The notes below the pieces were generated by a model that did not search any database, was not told the origin of the DNA, and saw only the letters and a list, made by a program, of their open reading frames with translations. The position numbers were made by a program, and so were the translations under genes. Shown piece after piece: positions 11,477 to 61,376 of a DNA stretch of 64,000 bases. How positions within the stretch are numbered: the stretch's first letter is position 1; the number at the start of each line of letters is the position of its first letter. The DNA comes from Megamerina dolium (lineage: Eukaryota > Arthropoda > Insecta > Diptera > Megamerinidae): NCBI GenBank assembly GCA_963854835.1, contig OY978525.1:91416136-91480135 (forward strand), written 5' to 3'.

Positions 11477-13079
11477 TCGTTTATAAATAATCCAAGAAAA
11501 TAAATTACTTATAAAATAATAAAATTAAAATTGTTTAAAATATTTAATTAATTGCCTACGCTCCGCACACTGTTGCGTTCGTTAATCAAATAAAACAAAA
11601 AATCCAAAATGCCGGAAGAAATGCATTAATTACCAAAAAATAAGCAACTACTCTTGTACATATTTGTACAAAAAACAAGGTAAGAAGAAAGTGAAATTTT
11701 GCTTGCAACAATAAAGCAAAAATTTGTAGGTGCTTTGCATCTGTGTAACCATCTCACTGAGTAACAACATTAATACAAATATATACCTACACCTATACAT
11801 GCATGAGAACTCACAATTCCCAAGCGAATTGTTGAATCGGAGTACAGAGTTCGTTATGGAGATCACGATAATCATGGTGACAAATACGTGTGACAAACAC
11901 ACAACAACTACACATAAGGAAGGTAAAGAACAACAATACACAACAATGATAACTACTGCTGCTGCTACTGATGATGATGATGATGATGATGAAGTGGTGT
12001 AGTATAGTGGTTAATGTAGTGGTTAAAGATGATAAAGCTAACGACTATATACTGCCGGTTGTTGGTTGCCAAGTGAAATTTAGGTCAAGGAAATAGTTAG
12101 CAATGCACAATTTACACGCATATATGCATGTACTACCGTATTCACGCATTGTATACTCACTGCACACCGAGTACAGATTAGTATTGATACTTGTTAGTGC
12201 CAAACGAAAGTATAAAATAACATTTTGTTGCATTTCATACATAGGAATGCATATGTACACACATACAAACTATTAAAAACTATTATTAATATTGTGTTGA
12301 GAATAGCATTATAATATAATATAAAACAATTTTGTATTCTTGTTTTGATTTCAAAGATGTTAAAATTCCATGTTCATGTTATTCGTTGATATGAATTTCG
12401 TTCAGGTGTAAGTAACATATTGAATGAACAAAAACATATATTTTAATTATATTTCCTGGATAGCAAATAACAATCTATCTTATGTGCATATATTCTTCCC
12501 ATATGTTTGTGTATTAATAAATAAATTATATTGTAAATCGCATACATATCAAGCAAATAAATCGTTTAGATATTGTACTCATTCACTTATTATTGCTTGT
12601 ATGCTGACTTGCAATGAGCGCCAACAAGAAAGAAAGTTAAGAAAGTGCTGCTGCGACTTGCTGAACATTTCTGTTTACTCTTTCTCTTGTACATTTGCCA
12701 ATAAGTGAAAATTTTGGGTCTTTGCTCTGCAACATCATTTTTTCCCTCCTTTGATGACCCTTCCATTAAAAAGGCCGAAATGATAAAAAGAAATATAAGC
12801 TATAAACATTTTTATTGATATTATCAGTCCCATTTCACTTTATCCTTAAGTTGGCATTTGTATTTCTCATTGTTGTTATACTGAAAATTGTACTCTGCGT
12901 GCAATTTTATGTGATTTTGCAAACGACATAGTAAACGATTATATGCGTGCAATAACAATATTTAGAAGAGAATTGTTGAAGCTGATAAAATATTACAGGT
13001 ATATTATTTTGGCTATCAAGCCAAATAACAGCGTACATTTATTTTCATATATAGTTTATTTTCAAAAATTGAAATTTTA
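11477..13079. other. intergenic DNA with short trinucleotide runs
   Basis: A GAT repeat run near 11965-11995 and no recognisable coding signal. Confidence 0.65.
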
Positions 13080-14012
13080 TTGTGAAAAATTAGTGTTCTA
13101 AATATTGTCTGTCGCTAGCCACTTACTTTTCCCATCTTTCTGGCAGCATATGAATTCCGCGTCAGATGAAATCGACATGTTTTGAGGCAATCCCTGAATC
13201 ACCCAAATTTTTGGCGATTCAGGGCGATATGGCGATTTGGGGATTTTTGGAAACGCCGTTCTTCCAGGCCGCGTGTCATCGATCGTAACAAGTGGTAATC
13301 AGAAAGAGCAATGTCTAGGCTATACGGCATCGTGTTAATCGTCGTATTTTGGCCATTATTCTCACAATGGTTGGCTAAAGCACATCAATTGTCGTCGGTA
13401 TAGGTCCCCTGTATCGTCTGATCCGGTCACACCAAATACACACCATGATCTTCTCGTCATGAATATTCAGCTTCGCCGTCGATAATAAGGTATGGTCGGG
13501 GTAACCATACGTTGCCTGACATTTTGGATGATCATAATAAACCCACTTTTCATCGCCAGTCACAATTCGATGCAAAAGCCCCTTTCTATTTTGCCGCTGG
13601 AGCAGTTGTTCACACGTCAAAAAACGGCGTTCAACGTCTCTTGGCTTCAGTTCATACGTCACCCAATTTCCTACCTTTCGGATCATCCCCATTGCGTTTA
13701 AACGATGGCAAATGTTTTTGCGAGTTCATGGTCACCATAAACTTCCACTAAAATACAATGGTTTTCGGCAGCTCTTTGCTTCATATTGAAGTAATAAAGT
13801 AAAACTCCCCGCAAAAACACATTATTCGGTACAAAAGCTTACATTTTCGGAGTACACAGAAACTATGTTGTTTACACTTCAGCGAAATGACAGTTACCGA
13901 AAAAGAGAGTCTAATGATGATACTTCAAAATGACAGTGTTTCCAGATGAAACAATGGAATTATAAACTAGTAGCGACATCTGTTATGAAACGAACTTATT
14001 TATACTCCCAAT
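13080..14012 (-). pseudogene. mariner transposon remnant with broken transposase
   Basis: On the minus strand the N terminus (KQRAAENHCILVEVYGDHEL, about 13805-13740) is followed by a deletion of most of the DNA-binding region. The frame then resumes as GMIRKVGNW and ELKPRDVERRFLTCEQLL. The catalytic core has IVTGDEKWVYYD (first Asp of the mariner D,D34D triad), KCQATYGYP and ICIW-like residues (frame 13375-13692). Later parts are scrambled, but the C-terminal signature HMLPERWEK, a stop, VASDRQYLE is readable down to stop 13090-13092. The outer end (about 14012) reads TATTGGGAGTATAAATAAGT on the minus strand, next to TA. No matching 3' inverted repeat was found. Several stops and deletions make it inactive. 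Confidence 0.85.
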
Positions 14013-14408
14013 ACATAGGTAAAAATTTGCTACCTTTCGAATTGAATCCTAAAGAGGTTAAACGGAATGTTTCCACAAGTGAGCCCTTGCTCCGGCGACA
14101 ATCGTAATCAAAGTAGCGGTGGAAAATGAATACCACTTACCTGACCACTTACTGACCACTTACAGGGTAAAAAAGCACCATATTTAGTAGGATCAGCTGA
14201 GTGTAGTATATAACGAGCTGTACAAACTCAGTAAAACTATCATGCAAGATTGCTGCCGACTACAACCGAGCATAGTAGAAAAAATGACAGGTGCATTCAT
14301 ATCGACAATGTGACATTTGCAACAACATTGCACAACGGCGTGCAACAATGTCGAAAAATATATGAAATTTAATTTTCACCATATTGGAAAATTTGTCCAA
14401 TAATACCT

Positions 14409-15824
14409 TTTTTTTTCAAGCTTTTTTATTGGATCTTTCTAAAATTACTTAGAAACTAACAATAAGTAATCAAATCTTACAAACTAAATAAAATTATGTG
14501 ATATTCCCAACGTTCCATCACAATTTGTTGAGCCACGAGGTATAGCAATTTCAGCAACAATTGCCTAGCAAGGGGATTCGGATGACTGTGTAATTTTTGG
14601 ATGTAGCTTCTGCAAGACATTGCAACTTCCTCAGAAATTGTGGGTACATTTAAATCTCGATGGATGTTAACGTTCCTCATATACCAAGGCGCGTTTACAA
14701 TAATTCGCAGACACTTGGATTGTATTCGCTGCAATTTTTCGATATTTGAGGGAGATGCGGTGCCCCAAAACTGAATACCATAAGTCCAGATTGGCTTCAG
14801 GATTGCTTTATATAATAGCACTTTGTATTCGAGATTCAACTTTGATCTTTTGTGTATCAGCCACCATAACTGATTAATTTTAAGCTTGATCTGAGTTTTC
14901 TTTGCCTCTATGTGATTTTTCCAGGTCAGCCTTTTGTCGACGTGAATACCCAAGTACTTTGTTGAGGAACATTGTGAAACTGATTGGCCATTAATTTTAA
15001 GTGGGGGACATGTATCTGGCCTTAGGGTGAATGTTACATGTACGCTCTTTGATTCATTGACTTTTATACGCCATTTTGCTAGCCAGATTTCGAGAGAATC
15101 GATATGAGTCTGCAGGAGTTTAGTAGCTTCTATGGGGTTAGAGCGAGAGCACAATATTGCCATATCATCTGCAAAGGTCAATATAAATGTATAGTTATTG
15201 CTGCGCATATCTGTAGTGTATAAGAGATACAGTAAGGGGCCCAAAACGCTTCCTTGAGGAACGCCAGCGTAAATATCCAACGGATTTGTTGTGTAATCCT
15301 TGTGATGTACGAGAAATTGTCTTTTCGTAAGGTAGCTACTAAGCAATGAGGAGACATTTGCAGGCAGTAATAGTTTGAGTTTGTAAATAAGGCCATCGTG
15401 CCATACTTTATCGAAAGCTTGAGTGATATCAAGAAAGACAGCTGAGCAATACTTTTTTTCTTGAAAAGTGTTCCTTATCAGAGTTACAATGCGGTGGACT
15501 TGTTCTATTGTGCCGTGCTGTTTTCTAAATCCAAACTGATGTTGAGGAATCAGTTGGTTGAGATTAATAAATGAAGTTATATTCATGACAAGTAGCTTTT
15601 GGAATACTTTAGAAAGTAGAGGCAGGAGGCTGATAGGTCTGTACGATGCAACTTTTGTAGGGTCTTTTCCTGGTTTTGCTATCATTATAATTTTTGAAGT
15701 TTGCCAGCATTTGGGATAGTGTTTAATACGAAGGATAGCATTGAAAATATGCATCAGATGAATTACTGAAGCCGGAGATAGCTCTTTTATCATTTTACCG
15801 GTAATTTTATCTGGACCATACCTA
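14409..15824 (-). mobile_element. 5'-truncated jockey-clade non-LTR retrotransposon
   Basis: The minus-strand insert begins inside the RT N-terminal region (GPDKITGKMIKEL, near 15815) and runs to a short poly-T on the + strand (poly-A tail, about 14409-14416). A candidate 10-bp duplication, aataatacct, lies at 14399-14408 and 15825-15834. The right flank has several similar aatacct copies, which weakens that call. The RT frame is fully open, which suggests a recent insertion. Confidence 0.85.
14477..15793 (-). CDS. jockey-type reverse transcriptase (C-terminal 438 residues of ORF2)
   Basis: The uninterrupted frame carries all main RT motifs. They are AKPGKDPTKVASYRPISLL (residues 39-57), LDITQAFDKVWHDGL with the first catalytic Asp (121-135), AGVPQGSVLGPLLY (176-189), the FADD catalytic box (207-210) and TKYLGIHVDKRLTW (thumb side, about 279-292). 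It ends with a jockey-like C terminus. The ATG is internal: the frame stays open upstream to about 15820, with no natural start. The endonuclease and ORF1 are missing by 5' truncation, so it cannot be autonomous although its RT motifs are intact. Confidence 0.85.
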   Translation of the reverse strand: MIKELSPASVIHLMHIFNAILRIKHYPKCWQTSKIIMIAKPGKDPTKVASYRPISLLPLLSKVFQKLLVMNITSFINLNQLIPQHQFGFRKQHGTIEQVHRIVTLIRNTFQEKKYCSAVFLDITQAFDKVWHDGLIYKLKLLLPANVSSLLSSYLTKRQFLVHHKDYTTNPLDIYAGVPQGSVLGPLLYLLYTTDMRSNNYTFILTFADDMAILCSRSNPIEATKLLQTHIDSLEIWLAKWRIKVNESKSVHVTFTLRPDTCPPLKINGQSVSQCSSTKYLGIHVDKRLTWKNHIEAKKTQIKLKINQLWWLIHKRSKLNLEYKVLLYKAILKPIWTYGIQFWGTASPSNIEKLQRIQSKCLRIIVNAPWYMRNVNIHRDLNVPTISEEVAMSCRSYIQKLHSHPNPLARQLLLKLLYLVAQQIVMERWEYHIILFSL

Positions 15825-15834
15825 AATAATACCT

Positions 15835-18814
15835 AAATACAATACCTGGATAATACCTAAATAAAATTTTGTAAAATTACAATCTCTGCATTAATGCAAA
15901 GATTTTTCTAATAATGCAAAACATGCTTTCCATTTTAAATAATATCGACTTTATTGCACTTTGTTACGATATTATGCACTCTACCTAGGTAAATTAGTCG
16001 CAATACTAGCAAAACTACGCCAATGATAATGGCTCACTGCCTAGCCTTAACCATTCACATTCTAACTAACTACTATGGAACAATTAGTCTACAAATTTTA
16101 AAATAAATTTGTTTTAAAATATGATTTTTCAAATATTACATTATTTTACGTAAAATTATTTTCAGCTTTTTATTAAAAAGAAATTAATGCTTATAATATA
16201 GCTAATTTGACCACCTATATAAAGAAAATATTCTCCAATAATTTACAATGGTTATACTCTAAAATTATTTTTATGTACCTTATATCTGTAAACAGTAATA
16301 ATATGAACAAACAAATAAAAATGGAAAATGTGAAAAAGAGCTAAATGCACCATAGTTTGCATTAATTTGGCATACGTTTTGCACAGCAACGAAAATTCAA
16401 AATGCACTAGCTTATAAAATCTATTTATGCGCATTGAATTTAAGCTATAGGGAACTTACATATATTTACCGTTTCTCGCAATTCTATGATCATAATTAAT
16501 ATTTTCACCACTGTTCTGTTTCATTATTCTCAATATACAACTTCATTTTAGGACACCGATGTAATAAATACCATCTGACATGTGCTGACAGTGATAGTAT
16601 GTAGTAGCAGTATAATTATGTAGCTCGTGCTTTTTAACACCACATTTAAAATATATACTACGGACTATGATCAACAAAAACAATATGTAGTTTAATGCAC
16701 ACAAGAAATTGGTTGCTAATAAATAGACAATTGTTCAATTATATATATTTATGTTGACATGCCACAATCGACGACCGTACAACTTCATACTATATAGTTA
16801 ATAAATAAAGAGTTGTCCGCACATTCTTATTATTGTTATTATTTACTCATGGATTCCTGTTTTTCCATTATGACCATATGAAGGAGTGGTTGTTAACTTG
16901 TAATCATTTCAGTTTTATTGCTTTCTTTCACTCTTGTTAATATTTCCTATGAAATAGATGAATAGAAAATGTTAAATTTTCAAATCAATTAACTTTATTT
17001 AATACACATTATACAATATAGAAACAAGAAACAAAAATATGCTGAAATATGTATAAAATTTCTTTTTATACCATCGTAAATTTATAAACGTGTCGAAAAT
17101 CATATTTTATTTTCATTTTAAAATTGCTTGCACTGTACAATATTGTCATTATTCCATTTGTCATGCAATAATATTATTTTTATTGTCAATGAAATCAATT
17201 ATGTATAATGAAATAAAAAACTAACCACAAGTGGAAACGACGATTAAACAATAAACAAACAAAAAATTAAAGAAACAACAAAGATTACTCGACAAACATA
17301 CGATAACAATGTATACATGCACTTAACATGCATGCAAACAGGTCTGTTGCGCTACATATGTATGTACACTTCTGTAACATTTACAATATGTAGACAGCTA
17401 ACAGTGGTATGTTAAAACAATTCCAGTGTACCATAATTTGTACTCGTTATAAATGTATTCACATATTTATAACAAAGTTTTCCTGATTTTTCCAGTTTTG
17501 TTCATGAATTGCTCTGAAAAAAAAATTAAGTTTGAATTATATTTTTTTTTTTCGATCACAAAAGTTAATTTAAATTAAATTTATTAATTGATTAATTAAT
17601 TTATTTATTCAATTTTTAATTTTTTATTTCCATTTTTTTTTTTTCTTTTTGCTGTCCATCCTGCTCTGACGAAAATAGGAACCGTGTAATGGATGTCCAA
17701 AGTGTACTGCGCTTATGAAGGGAACACAAATGTTTATGTCGGTGGTAGACATGCTTTTCATCCGATTTCTAGAAATCATCATTTCGGAATAGTTAATTAT
17801 TTTCAAAAAGCTTGTGCGCAAGATTATGTAGCACAGACAGAGGAGCATTTGTTTCTGAGCAAAAAAAAAAATATTTATTAGCGAGCGAAATAATTTTCTA
17901 TTTTTTTTTTTTTCTTTTGAGAAAAAAAATTCCATTCCATACCAAAAAAAATGTCTATTCCTGAGTAAATAATTTAAAATAAAAATGTGTGGTTTTTTTT
18001 GTGTTAAAAAAACTCATTATTTCAATTTTTCTTTTAAGTAATATGCAAAAATCAAAAATGATAGCACAAAAAAATAGAGAAAATAATTATTAAATTTCGT
18101 TTTTTACATAGATATTGCTTATAATAATCGTAATAGGATTATCTCACATAAAATGTTGGTTTTCTGCTAACATACAGCCGCTCTAAATGCACCTGTATGG
18201 CTTAACAGTGATCGCAATCATAACAGCCATTATTAACCGACTGCAAACTTACATTTCTACTTATGCTAGCTGTAATTGCATACATACTCATATTTTATCT
18301 TCATCTGTAATATCTGCACATCTACATACACAATTTGTCTGCCAATGCGATATGCTGCTGCTGCTGTTGTAGCTGTTGCTGGTACCAACATTACATTATG
18401 GCTTAAGCTAACCAAATCGGTTTAAACAACACGTGAACCGCTTCAGTTGTGTTTGGTAAACGTACGTGAATGGTCGATCGGTCGGTCGGTAGTTGTCTGC
18501 ATATATGTGATTAATGAGCAAACAAAACGGAGAATACGACTGCGAGTAAAATAAATCAAAAAAAAAAATATGACGCAAATTCGCCACTAGCCATAACAAC
18601 AGCAACATATATAAGAAGTATGATGGTACAATTAATATAAATATAGTACATACTTTGATATTGCAAATATGCACAGTGAATGTCTCTCAATGAAGCTCTC
18701 TTCATTAATTAACATTGCCTTGATTTCTTTACTGCTTACTTGTTGTGCTCAAAATGTACTTGTGTAGCTGCTCTCACGATTTGTATTATTTGTTACAACA
18801 ACGTATTTGCTACT
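15835..18814. other. intergenic DNA, nothing seen
   Basis: AT-rich, with poly-A and poly-T runs near 17540-18020. Frames here are short and unrecognised. Confidence 0.65.
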
Positions 18815-19020
18815 ACTGCTGCCGATTATGATGATGGTGGTGTTGGTGGTGCTAGTGCTGGTGCTTTTGCTACCACTACCACTACGACTACTACTCGCTG
18901 CTACTGCCAGTGCTGCTGCTGCTGCTGTTGTTGTTGTTTGCTGCTATTGCCATGTATTATTGTTATTGTTTTGTTATTCATATAACCGATTGCTGGTATT
19001 GTTGTTGTTGTTGCTTTGCT
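18815..19020 (+). repeat. trinucleotide-rich tract (GGT/GCT/ACT/CTG/TTG)
   Basis: Runs of GGTGGTGCT, ACTACTACT, CTGCTGCTG and TTGTTGTTG. They open all frames and generate artificial Leu-, Thr- or Cys-rich peptides. It lies about 1.5 kb upstream of the flz start codon and may belong to an upstream exon or regulatory DNA; no evidence decides. Confidence 0.8.
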
Positions 19021-20248
19021 GATTGCAGCTGCTAAAGTGAAAGTTTCTTTACAAAAGTGAGGAGGTCCGTTATCTTTCATAGCCAACAACGCGCACATAC
19101 AATAAAGTAAACACATAATCACACGCTAAACGTCCAAGTGGCCGGACGCATGCGCGAACGTTACGCTTTTTAAGATTAAATTAAAGTGAGTCGACTAAAC
19201 GAGCATAGATATTTATATTATAAGAACGGTAGCACGCGTCTCGAGAATAATTTAATTTCTCTCTGTAATCTCTCTCATTCTAAATTTTAGTAATATTTTT
19301 TTGCAAAATTTATTCAAACTAATTGCTTTTATAAAACTGCGGTGATAAATAATGCAAACAAAATGTAATGCGTGTGTAATGTGTATAAATGAGTGATTTA
19401 AAAATTATTCCAATTTGTGACTTTTGCCAGTTCTGCTGCATTTACAGTTACAAAAACATATGCACACATGTAAATGCATATGATCTGTTTAAGCTGAACT
19501 ATTTGTTATGGATGGATTGTATCATACGCATTTCTTGTTTCGCATTCTTCATATGTATAAATAAGCCGCAGCTACATACAATCAATTTTATTGATACCGT
19601 ATGCTCATCAACATCAACAAGTCCATCAATAGCTGAAACAACAACGATAATAACAATAATAGCAACAACAACAACAACATCATCATCATCATCATCATCA
19701 TTATAAAGCGTTACAATAATTCTGCATGAAGAACAATATTGAAGCACACACACACACGCAGACGCACATACTCAAATAAGACAGAACAGTGCAGCATACA
19801 AGATGAAGAAGAATTAAACGAGTTCGGTGCTAAAGTCTTCGTTGTTTCGCATATTATTTGTTACATACACATGTATGTATGCTTTTAAATGAAATTCAAA
19901 GCAAAATACATACAATGTGATTATATCTTCGGCATTTCGAATTGAATTCGAGTATAAATAGCGGGATTTATTATTATTATGATTTTTTTTTTTGCTTTGT
20001 TGCAATGCACTTATAAAAAATTTTCCCCCAATAAGACGGAATAAAATAAATACAATACCAATAATAATATCAATAATGACAATGACAATGAAAATAACTA
20101 ATGCATATATAATACAAATCGAAATACAAACCAAATAAAATATAAAGTGTTTGAATTGATTAAATAGTGAAATTGTTACACATACATATATAATTTTCTA
20201 TAACAACTTTGAAATGATTTCCTTTATTTATTCTTCTCTATTTACAGT
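19021..20248 (+). promoter_or_regulatory. candidate upstream region of flz
   Basis: A locally CpG-richer patch at about 19120-19250 (GGCCGGACGCATGCGCGAACG, an A/T box TATTTATATTATAAG, then GCACGCGTCTCGAG) precedes the gene, with a possible donor AAAGTGAGT at about 19182. This is position and composition only; no mapped start site. Confidence 0.2.
19636..19703 (+). repeat. trinucleotide tract (ACA/ATA then CAT)
   Basis: ACAACAACG, ATAATAACA and a final (CAT)n run. No coding support. Confidence 0.8.
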
Positions 20249-20482
20249 CAATGGTTCTTATTATTTGATTAAAACCATTAAAATAGAAAACCAAGTATAG
20301 CAAAACAAAAAAAAAATTATAATCAAAAGAAAAGAAAACAAGCATACTAATTGATTAGCATTGCAATTTTTTTTTTTCTATTTTCTATTATTAATTTATT
20401 TAATTTTTAATTTTTTTTTTTTTTAAGCAAGAACAAACTTTATAGAGAATATTATTAATACAGAAATAAAAAAATATTTAAT
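20249..20482 (+). other. flz: likely 5'UTR part of the first coding exon
   Basis: A strong splice acceptor (pyrimidine run, then ctatttacag) ends at 20248. This suggests a 5'UTR-carrying exon running from 20249 into the coding start at 20483, with the transcription start in an unidentified upstream non-coding exon. A tiny upstream ORF (ATG at about 20252, five codons) lies in this leader. The leader is otherwise AT-rich with poly-A and poly-T runs. No transcript data are available, so the exon boundary is inference. Confidence 0.4.
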
Positions 20483-57823
<37,341 letters not shown>

Positions 57824-58947
57824 AATCATACAAACGCGCGAACTACCACCACCACACATAACCATTCATTTAATTAGATATACGATTGCTATTAATATGA
57901 ATATATCCGTCGACAAATCATGTGGCTACGCTATGCTATCGTGCTGCTAAATAAACAAATTAACACCAGCCAACCAGTCAGCAGTCAGTATATCCAAAGT
58001 AAATTTTACAGCCATGTTTATAATCGCGTGGTGCCCACGTACTGTATATGTATAAGAGTACATAATTTTCGACAAGCAGCAGCAGCAGCAAACAAGCGAA
58101 AATAATCAATTTGAATGGCAACAATATCGTCAACAAGGAAAATGAGAATATTTTGTATCAACCACATGAACATGTGTAAAGTCCGTTTATATGCTCTCAT
58201 TTTGTCTTCCTGTCTTCGTCATAGTTATTGTGTCGTGCGGTGTGGCAAAGAACATGACGCCAAAGGCTACTTTTTGTATTCGTCACAAAAATAAGTCAGC
58301 TAATTTATGGTATTTATAAAACGATACTTAGAAACAACAATATATGTTGTACTAAGTAAGTTGCTATTTATCAGTTTTATGACGCAGTATCTTTTTGGAT
58401 ATACATACCTCTACATATAAACATGTTGCTAATGGCATTATTATTGCCTATATGTAAGAGTACGTTTATGTCCTTCAAAACGCTTTTATGCTTTTATTAC
58501 CGAGAGTTTATTCAATTAATTCCATTTTATAAATAGGCCACTTTAAAATGTTTATTAATTTCCGCCCAATTCTTCAAAATTCAAATTAGTATTTTTTGGC
58601 TCCATGTACTCTTGTTCTTTGTATGAAACAAAATTTTATATCACGCCTACTACTAGTCCCGCACATCGCAAGAGATGAAATGAGAGATATGTTTAAAAAT
58701 ATGTATAATGGTTTGTTGTGTGGTTTTGTAATTAGAAATGCATACTTTTAGGGTAATATTGGGAAAATTTTGTTATACAAATTTTTTTTTGTTTGTTAAT
58801 GCATCGTAGTAGTATAGTTAAGTACATAGTTTGATTGTACACACTTGTATTAAGGCATACTTGTCCATTTCGACTTTATTAATTTGTGTATAAGAAGACA
58901 AAGAGAGAGAGAGAGTACATAAGTAATAATAAAGAAAGGTGAATAAA
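57824..58947 (+). other. flz: flz 3'UTR with candidate poly(A) signals
   Basis: After the stop there is non-coding DNA with AATAAA hexamers at 57950-57955, 58928-58933 and 58942-58947. The tight pair near 58.93 kb is the more plausible distal site. Only the hexamers are seen; cleavage sites are inference. Confidence 0.35.
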
Positions 58948-61304
58948 ATATTGTATTTTTTATATATTTTTTTTTTAATCTTATCGACATAATAATGATG
59001 TATATTGTAAAAATGATGTAAAAAATATCAAATCGTGCCTAAGTAGTCTGAATGTGTTTTACCTTTAAACAAAATTTGTTAATTACATAATTATACAAAA
59101 ATTAAACATAAAAAATTTCAGTCCATGCTATCTCTTAAGTTTTAACATGATGTTGATAGCTTTGATGCTACTTATTTATATGTATTTATTTTCCATTTAG
59201 CTCTAAAATCTATTTATTTATTTATTTATTTTCATACTATATAACAATTATTGCATCAATTTCGATTCAATTAAAAACATTTTATATTAACAAATTTATT
59301 TTTTGAATGACACATTTGTTTATAAGAAACGTTTTTAGTTCAATTGAATTTAATCATTTATAATGGATAATACGTTAGTAAACAATACTAATATATTTAT
59401 TTATTATATACACATCTATTTATTATCTTCATACAAATAATATAATAAAAGCTAATGTTATGTAGTGTATCACAAAAATACATAATACACTAAAATTAAA
59501 ATAATTCACTAGTGTAGTTATTATTTTTTAATTGTTCACTTAAATATTATATAATAATAAATGATATTTATTGTTTGTACAATTGATAATTATAATTGAT
59601 TTAGTTAAATTTATAAAATAAACAAAATTGGAAAAACTCAAACAAAATGTTTTTGATTTCAATCAATCAAAATTTTATTGCACATACACAAATTCGAACA
59701 AATTTACCACTTTGCATATTAAATAAATCGTTTATATATACGAGTACCTACCAATGGAGCATAAATCAACTATTCAATTAATTTGAGTAAAATTTTCAAT
59801 TTTTGCATCAACTGCACATTACAAACACTTAATTTTTAGTATGTACCTTATCAATTCAATCATATCGAGATGTGTATGTATTTATACAATTATATATTTA
59901 TATATTTATTTTTCAATTTACTGACGCAAATTCTATGAAATTGGCTATATACTATATACATATATTGGTGTGTCAAAACTATATATGCAAAGAACGTTAA
60001 AAGTTTCGCAAGAATTGATTTTATTTAGTAAACAATTTTTAACTTAAGCATTTAAGTAGACAGGCAATTTGTTTACCTTATCTGTAAGTAGTTCCAAAAA
60101 TTAAATATGTACTATATACTACAAGCGTCTATCAAAAACTACCCGTTTATGTAAGAAGAATCAAGTTTTTAAGAAAAATATTTGTTCATTGTCATCTTCA
60201 TTTCACTACGTTTCTATTATTTTAAAAAAATCGATTTCTGCTACGTCAATGGAAGAATCCGCTTGTGAGTTATCGTGGTGAAACGCAACATGTAGCCAAT
60301 ACAGTGATTATTATTCCTATCTGCAAAATGTATATGTAGATTATTCCTTTCAACACTCAACAAATATTTAGTAAGCACATCTACTAGGAAGCCTCTCTTT
60401 CTTCATCGCAAACATATGTGCGACAACGTATAAAAACATATTCAGTGATATTTTCCATACAAAACTAGAAAAGAAAATACGGATCGTTATTGCTCCTTTA
60501 TCATTATATAACAAAATAGGGTACACATTTGGTACGGTCCAACTGGCTGACAAATAAAAACTAACCTGAAATACTACCTTATATTAGGTAGTATGATGGC
60601 AGATATCAACATTTGACAGCAATACAACCTGTCTTCAAACACGAGTACTTATTGATCGACCCCTGTATAAACACGTATTCTAATATGAAAACACTCCATC
60701 TTGTTATTTACTTATTTAGTTTTTATATTGATTATATTTCACAAAATATTTAATTGCCTATAAAAACATTGAACACTGAAAATAACAAAAATACTAAATG
60801 TAACAAAATATCATTAGGAGTAGCATTCGTTTTGCACCAAGTAAAAAGATGCGCTGTAAGATTGAGACTATTTTTCAAATAATCTTTGTAAATCGAATGA
60901 TGCTTATAATCCCAATTAGGTTCAAATTATGTTTCGATCGATATTGATAAAGCAACAATGTAAAGGTGACTTTATTAAATTAGATTGCTTCCTTCGCCTT
61001 AATGTATATTATTACTGCTCCATTGCTATACAACAACCGAAATGTGTATCATATACTTGCAAATGTCGCATCCATTACCGAGGAAATTCCCATATACATA
61101 TATTGTATTTCTTTAGATACATATATGTATATAAACATTATATAGTATATATTTGACATTTTGATTGTATACTTTGCTATCACTCCTGATGCTGACATTT
61201 ATCAAAATGTATACAAATATATGTATAAGTAAATTGAATGTCATTTGCTCTTTCAGCACTTGATTGTGTGTAAACAATATTCACATACACACACACACAC
61301 ACGC

Positions 61305-61376
<72 letters not shown>

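Noticed and set aside
13192..13224. Small hairpin with CCCTGAATC/GATTCAGGG arms
   Set aside because: It lies in the scrambled part of the mariner remnant; nothing suggests a terminator or RNA function.
18740..19022. Two overlapping + strand frames rich in Leu, Val, Thr or Cys
   Set aside because: They come from trinucleotide repeats that open all frames; no domain, splice context or codon pattern supports them.
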